NCBI GenBank assembly: GCA_031295725.1
Contig: JAUMNV010000120.1
Coordinates: forward strand, 1 to 17,260
Source: Collinsella sp.
GTDB taxonomy: Bacteria; Actinomycetota; Coriobacteriia; Coriobacteriales; Coriobacteriaceae
Direction of reading: 5' to 3'
DNA length: 17,260 nucleotides
Under the pieces are notes generated by a model. The model was not told the DNA's origin. It searched no databases and worked only from the letters and a program-made list of their open reading frames with translations. The position numbers were made by a program, and so were the translations under genes. This document shows, in pieces, positions 13,667-17,260 of the stretch; the stretch's first letter is position 1; each line of letters begins with the position of its first letter.

Positions 13667-14432
13667 CTTCCAGACCTCCAGCGTCGAGGGCGTTTACGGA
13701 CGGATTGCTGTGCGACTTGTAGTACTCGATGGCCGCGGCGGCACCGAGCAGGGCAATGGGGAGAATGCTTATCTGCAGGTAGGCGGCCAGAACGAAGCCA
13801 ACGATGGCGTAGGCGATGAATTTCTTCATTGGCATGAAGGACAGAAGCATCGCAAGGCCGACGACGGGGAGGATACCGGCGGCGATGGAGAGGCCGGTCG
13901 TGAACCAGGAGGGCATGACGGAGAGGAAAGCGTTGACGGCATCGGCGCCAAAGAGCAGTACGGCAAACGTGGGGATGGCCGCCGTAAGGCCATAGAAGAC
14001 CGGACCGAGGAAAAGTACGCTCTTCATCTGCGAGTACTTGCCCTCTTCGGCAAAGCGCTGCGAGGTACGCCCGAGGAAGCCGTTTGCCGTCTTGGCGATG
14101 ACGTCGAGCTGAAGGCCGAGCATGCCGACTGCGATTCCGGCGGCAACGCCGACGCTCGCCTCCTGACCCGAGGTGATGGCAACGACGGCGCCAATGATGG
14201 CGGCAGTGGGATAGTCGGGGACGGAGGCTCCTCCCATGGCCGCCACGCCCAGGCTCATGAGTTGGACGATGGCGCCGACGGCGAGGCCGGTTACGGGGTC
14301 GCCGAGCGCAAGTCCGACGAACCATGCTGGCGTGACGGACATGTTCGTGAGAATTTGTCCCGCGTTCTTCTCGGCTCCGTAGATGAAGGCGATGAGTGTA
14401 ACGACGGCTATCTGGATGATGGATGGTGTCAT
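13659..14432 (-). CDS. PTS mannose/fructose-family IIC component
   Basis: Polytopic membrane subunit (257 residues) that carries the sugar-translocation path with IID. It is strongly hydrophobic throughout. The N-terminal part reads LIAFIYGAEKNAGQILTNMS and GLALGDPVTGLAVGAIVQLM, the conserved G..GD...G...GA..QL region of IIC-Man proteins. The middle is GVAAGIAVGMLGLQLDV, and the C-terminal tail is soluble and acidic (ending GLEDE). GGGAG lies upstream of the ATG, 15 bp after the IIB stop. Its end overlaps the IID start, which indicates translational coupling. The gene is intact. Confidence 0.9.
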   Translation of the reverse strand: MTPSIIQIAVVTLIAFIYGAEKNAGQILTNMSVTPAWFVGLALGDPVTGLAVGAIVQLMSLGVAAMGGASVPDYPTAAIIGAVVAITSGQEASVGVAAGIAVGMLGLQLDVIAKTANGFLGRTSQRFAEEGKYSQMKSVLFLGPVFYGLTAAIPTFAVLLFGADAVNAFLSVMPSWFTTGLSIAAGILPVVGLAMLLSFMPMKKFIAYAIVGFVLAAYLQISILPIALLGAAAAIEYYKSHSNPSVNALDAGGLEDE

Positions 14433-14447
14433 AAGTTCACTCCCTTG

Positions 14448-14936
14448 CTAAAGCGTGATGATGCTGGAGAGCTCTACGGGCTTGTCGGCCGGCACATAGC
14501 GAACGGTGATGTCGCAGCCGGTGCCAGCAATCGCTCGATATGCGGGCAGCTCGTCTTTGGTGACGTAGGCGCGACTGCTCACCTGGACGGCGTCTGACCC
14601 CTCTTCGGGAAAGACTGTGCCTCCGACCACGAGTGTGGGAACAACCTGGCCCGTCTGTATGACGTCGAGGATGGTCTGGGGGTCTCGCGCCACGATGAAG
14701 ACCGTGTGGTCGTCGTACTTGCCCGCCCGATAGTTCGTGAGAGCCGTCTCCTTGTTGATAATGGAGAGGGCGACTCCCGAGGGCTTTGCCATCCGCATGG
14801 CGGCCTTCTTGGTCGGGTCGTTGGCGACGATGTCATCGATGACCATGAGACGCTGCGGACGGAACTCGGGTACCCACTGGGTTGCCACTATGCCGTGTAG
14901 CAGGCGGTTGTCGATGCGTGCTGCGATGATGCTCAT
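14448..14936 (-). CDS. PTS mannose/fructose-family IIB component
   Basis: Cytosolic phosphotransfer protein that receives phosphate on a histidine from IIA and gives it to the incoming sugar. The 162-residue protein has the family start MSIIAARIDNRLLHGIVATQ, with phospho-acceptor His14, followed by MVIDDIVANDPTKKAAMRMA and LVVGGTVFPEEG. It is the first gene of the operon. The start was set at the ATG 14934-14936, with GGAAG about ten bases upstream. A start 15 codons earlier lies inside the leader and would add a tail foreign to the family. Directly upstream lies a hairpin and then the deleted levR copy, so the promoter must lie within or beyond that remnant. A 40-bp duplicate of its start region survives at 7551-7590. 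Confidence 0.92.
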   Translation of the reverse strand: MSIIAARIDNRLLHGIVATQWVPEFRPQRLMVIDDIVANDPTKKAAMRMAKPSGVALSIINKETALTNYRAGKYDDHTVFIVARDPQTILDVIQTGQVVPTLVVGGTVFPEEGSDAVQVSSRAYVTKDELPAYRAIAGTGCDITVRYVPADKPVELSSIITL

Positions 14937-15161
14937 GTGATGTTGGCTTCCTTCCTTTGCTTGTGTGACGCGTTTCGGCATGGCCTGTGCCGAAGCGCGT
15001 CATTCGTCCTGCCGGGCCGCGGACCCGTCGTTCAGCGTGGCCTGCCTGCGCGGGGCATGCCGGGAATTGATGTAGTCGTATGCGTAGGCGATCTCCGCGA
15101 CGGGGACCTCCACGTGGTAATGGGCGGAAATGTCAGAGAAGCTCGTGCGGAATGCGATCGA
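14924..15161. repeat. Direct repeat A, right copy
   Basis: This is the partner of 7551-7766. In the block 15042-15156 it differs from the left copy at only one position that I can see. It ends at the deletion joint near 15157. Confidence 0.85.
14967..15001 (-). promoter_or_regulatory. 14-bp hairpin between the levR remnant and the IIB gene
   Basis: GACGCGTTTCGGCA at 14967-14980 pairs with 14988-15001 at 13 of 14 positions, with a 7-nt loop. On the minus strand it overlaps the levR-remnant stop codon and ends about 30 bp before the IIB start. No T run follows, so it may be a processing or attenuation structure in the leader. The left repeat copy lacks it. Confidence 0.6.
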
Positions 15162-15190
15162 GGTAGGCTCTGTGTCTCGGGGATGTTCAT
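15000..15190 (-). pseudogene. Second levR copy with about 2.5 kb internal deletion
   Basis: The start codon (15188-15190), its AGGAGG site and the first codons (MNIPETQ) match levR. After a short 11-bp deletion and a joint near 15157 the sequence jumps to the last 50 or so codons (FRTSFSDISAHYHVEVP to the TGA at 15000-15002). The AAA+, PRD and EIIA/EIIB parts are gone. From the original ATG the frame is shifted and ends at about 15032. A GTG at 15213-15215 stays in frame with the tail but would make only a 71-residue peptide. The joint shares a short ATGC sequence with both parents (GGAATGC from the 3' side, TGATGCGATC from the 5' side), suggesting microhomology deletion. Confidence 0.85.
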
Positions 15191-15412
15191 GCGGCTGGTC
15201 CTCCTTTCGCCACACACCTTACGGGCGGGGTGGTGCGCGGAACGGGTTGGCGCCAGTGTTTCGTCACGGGCGCGTGCGCTTCGGCACTCCATGCTACATC
15301 TGAGTGGCATATGGCGACTTCTCGACACTCGCGCTCGACACAGCGAGCGGAAATGGCGCTGCCTGCCGAGCGCCTCGCGGGCGCATCCCGACCGCAGAAG
15401 TGAGCGCGAAGG
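15178..15412. repeat. Direct repeat B, right copy (levR leader and promoter region)
   Basis: This is the partner of 10341-10571. The ribosome site and the CTCGACAC pair (15321-15328 and 15334-15341) are kept, while the -35/-10 equivalents have drifted. It is now the only upstream region available to drive the PTS operon. Confidence 0.8.
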
Positions 15413-15483
15413 CTCGTCGAAGTGCTGGGTGGGGGACCGGCGGTCTGGATACGCGGTTTCGTTCGGCGAAGGCGGCGAGGCGA

Positions 15484-15615
15484 ATGGCATGGCGAACGTA
15501 CGGGTTTGACGTGAACGGGTTGCCCGTGGCGGCGTGGTATCGGGAGGAGACGGTCGAGCAGGTGCTCGCGCCGCTGCTCGCCCGTCTCGCGCGCTCGCAT
15601 CAGGAGAAGGGGTCG
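15484..15615 (+). pseudogene. N-terminal fragment resembling a uridine-kinase-like P-loop protein
   Basis: From ATG 15484 the frame reads MAWRTYGFDVNGLPVAAWYR and on through ETVEQVLAPLLARLARSHQEKG. This resembles the N-terminal strand and helix that precede the Walker A loop in phosphoribulokinase/uridine-kinase-like sugar or nucleoside kinases. The expected GxxGxGKS motif never appears; the frame passes into unrelated sequence. It is probably a 5' remnant. The identification rests on a short segment. Confidence 0.35.
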
Positions 15616-15870
15616 CAGGCCCATCTCGGCAACCCGGTGCGCATACGCTATTGCGACCGGGACGGCCACGTGTCGCGAACGGATATCGTCCGCCAGGTGG
15701 ACGTCGCGCCGCGAAATGCAGACTCGCCTCAATCGTCGGTAAGGGGTGCCGCGGGCGATACGATGGAATCCACGGACCGCACCGCGCCGCCGAGATTGCG
15801 ACGCGAACGCAGGCGATGCGCCCGAAAAACTCCTCCGCGCATGTAGGGCGAAACGCCAGATTGGAGCTCC
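15616..15870. other. Non-coding or degenerate spacer
   Basis: No convincing gene is seen. The plus frame continuing from the preceding fragment contains NPVRIRYCDRDGHVS, faintly reminiscent of a WYL-type strand, and then loses protein character. No strong hairpin with a T run is visible. It probably holds mixed gene debris. Confidence 0.3.
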
Positions 15871-17071
15871 ATGAACGATTTCTCCTTCTACTCCCCCATC
15901 CGCTTTGTCTTTGGGCGAAAAGCGACCGACAAGGTTGGGGGACTCTGTCCGCCTCCGGCTACCGCTGAGCGCTCATTATCTACGGCAGGGGTTCCGCAGT
16001 TCGCTGCGGAACGCTCGTCCGCGTGAGGGCATCGCTCGATGCCGCGGGCGTGGAGCACATCGGGCTTGGAGGGGTGCGTCCAAACCCCGAAATAGGCTTG
16101 GCACGAGAAGGCGTCGAGCTCGCACGGGCAAACGACGCCGACATCATCCTGCCCGTGGGCGGCGGCTCCGTCATGGACTGCGCGAAGGCCATCGCACTGG
16201 GGCGGTATACGACGGCGACGTATGGGACTTCTTCCGCAAGCGCGCCGTTCCCGCCGACCGCATCGACGTCGCCTGCGTGGTGACCATCCCCGCATCCGGT
16301 TCCGAGGCCTCTAACTCCTGCGTTATCAGCAACGACGAGGAGCACCTCAAATGCAGCATTAACACGGACCTCAACCGCCCGGCCATCGCCTTCCTCGACC
16401 CGGAGCTGACCTTCAGCCTGCCCGCCCGCCAGACCGCCGCGGGAGTGACCGACATGATCGCCCATATCATGGAGCGACTCTTCTCCGGCGAGCCCGCCGT
16501 GGGCGTAACCGACAACATCGCCTGCGGGCTAGTGCGCGCCGCGAGGGAGGCGGCGCCCAAGGTGATGGAGAACCCCGATGACTACGACGCCCGCGCCGAG
16601 ATCATGTGGGTGGGTACGCTCGCCCATAACGCCCTGCGCGACGGCGATTGGACCTGCCGCGGCCTTGAGCACGAGCTATCCGCACTGGACACCAAGATCA
16701 CGCACGGCGCCGGCCTCGCCGTCATCTTCCCCGCCTGGATGCGCTACGTATGGCGAGAGCACCCTGAGCGCTTCCTGGAGTTCAGCGCCCAGGCCCTTGG
16801 CATCGAACCCATCGATTCGGACGCGGACGAGCTCGATGTGGAGGTAACCCCCGAGCAGGCAATCGAGTACGCGGTCGAAGCGACCATCGACGAGCTGCAG
16901 GATTTCTTCGTCTCGCTGGGAATGCCGCGCGCGCTATCGGAGTTCGGAGTCACCGAGGACGATATCGAAAAGATGATTCCGGGCCTCAAGATCAACCGCG
17001 GAGAGCTCTTCGGCAGCTTCAGGAAGCTCACGCTGGACAACGCGAGAAAGATTTACCGCAGCGCACTCTAG
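15871..17071 (+). pseudogene. Iron-containing alcohol dehydrogenase, disrupted in its N-terminal third
   Basis: A group III (Fe-type, butanol-dehydrogenase-like) alcohol dehydrogenase that would oxidise or reduce alcohols and aldehydes with NAD(P). It starts MNDFSFYSPIRFVFGRKATD at ATG 15871, with GGAG close upstream. One base is missing in the G run at 15937-15941. An in-frame TGA at 15966-15968 follows (YR-stop-ALIIYG). The middle part contains the cofactor-site PVGGGSVMDCAKA, then a second base is missing in the G run 16199-16202. From there the frame is clean to TAG 17069-17071, with PASGSEAS, DMIAHIMER, THGAGLAVIFPAWM and REHPERF giving the metal-site region. Total length equals the usual 385-390 residues. 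Both frameshifts lie in G runs, so sequencing error is a real alternative, but the TGA is a separate change. Confidence 0.8.
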
Positions 17072-17127
17072 GAAACAGATGCCAGTCCCCCACGGGCGAG
17101 CAGCACGGCGGCCCCCGCAAACCAGAA

Positions 17128-17151
17128 ACGGCGCCGCTCCCGCGACGCCGT
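17128..17151. terminator. Weak hairpin between the dehydrogenase and tRNA genes
   Basis: ACGGCG / CGCCGT with a 12-nt loop lies just downstream of the minus-strand tRNA end. On the minus strand it is followed by TTCTGGTTT, a poor T tract that may still end the tRNA transcript. Confidence 0.35.
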
Positions 17152-17160
17152 CATATTCCC

Positions 17161-17236
17161 TGGTGCCCCCGGGCGGATTCGAACCGTCGACACCCGCTTT
17201 AGGAGAGCGGTGCTCTATCCCCTGAGCTACGGAGGC
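17161..17236 (-). tRNA. tRNA-Arg (anticodon CCU)
   Basis: A 76-nt cloverleaf with encoded CCA. The acceptor stem is GCCTCCG / CGGGGGC, the D-arm GCTC...GAGC, and the anticodon stem CCGCT / AGCGG around CTCCTAA (anticodon CCT). The T-arm is GACGG-TTCGAAT-CCGCC with one A-C mismatch. It reads AGG arginine codons. tRNA genes are common integration sites, but no flanking att repeat is visible inside the window. Confidence 0.95.
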
Positions 17237-17260
17237 ATGTTGTACTAGTGTAGCAGATTT

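Noticed and set aside
14967..15001. Possible sigma-54 promoter (GGCAC-N6-TGC) before the IIB gene
   Set aside because: The spacing fits, but the match lies in the loop and arms of a hairpin, the flanking consensus bases differ, the regulator lacks GAFTGA and the lineage normally has no sigma-54.
7551..15412. Insertion sequence or transposon as the source of the repeated segments
   Set aside because: The repeats contain only levR and PTS-leader sequence. No transposase, terminal inverted repeat or target-site duplication was found.
17161..17260. tRNA-associated integration site
   Set aside because: No integrase gene and no second copy of the tRNA 3' end occur in the window.

Overview
The window looks like high-GC actinobacterial DNA of the Coriobacteriia, most likely a Collinsella species. 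The evidence is a PASTA-type Ser/Thr kinase, GC-rich codon use, strong AGGAGG-type ribosome sites and a locus repertoire typical of gut Collinsella. The genus is an inference from protein character, not from a marker gene.

Layout. (1) 1-1543, plus strand: the C-terminal part of a membrane Ser/Thr kinase with four PASTA domains, followed by a strong terminator. (2) 1544-2038: a gene-poor stretch with a decayed FrlD-like kinase start, a possible gene tail and two perfect inverted repeats. (3) 2039-7345, minus strand: an Amadori-product (fructoselysine-type) catabolic locus. It runs frlR (GntR/UTRA regulator), a promoter flanked by two near-identical operator-like repeats 50 bp apart, a YfcC/DcuC-family transporter in place of the usual FrlA permease, frlC (epimerase), frlB (deglycase) and frlD (6-kinase). 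(4) 7413-7590: scars of a HAD phosphatase gene and of the first codons of a PTS IIB gene. (5) 7600-10353, minus: a LevR-type PTS-regulated activator that has lost the sigma-54 GAFTGA loop. (6) 10354-10901: its promoter region, a plus-strand gene remnant and a terminator. (7) 10902-14936, minus: a mannose-family PTS operon (IIB, IIC, IID, IIA) ending in a GH32 fructosidase, functionally like Bacillus levDEFG-sacC but in a different order. The IID gene is cut by an in-frame TGA. (8) 14937-15412: a second levR copy with its promoter region but with most of the gene deleted. (9) 15413-17071: a fragment of a P-loop kinase-like gene and a broken iron-dependent alcohol dehydrogenase. (10) 17161-17236, minus: tRNA-Arg(CCU).

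How the parts work together. The frl genes would import a glycated amine, phosphorylate it on the sugar, optionally epimerise it, and split it to glucose 6-phosphate plus the free amine, under FrlR control. The PTS operon would import and phosphorylate a fructose-containing sugar for an intracellular GH32 enzyme, with the LevR-type protein sensing PTS phosphorylation.

The main novelty is architectural. Two levR loci flank the PTS operon as remnants of a tandem duplication followed by complementary loss: regulator kept on one side, PTS genes on the other. The regulator itself appears to have been rebuilt to work without sigma-54.
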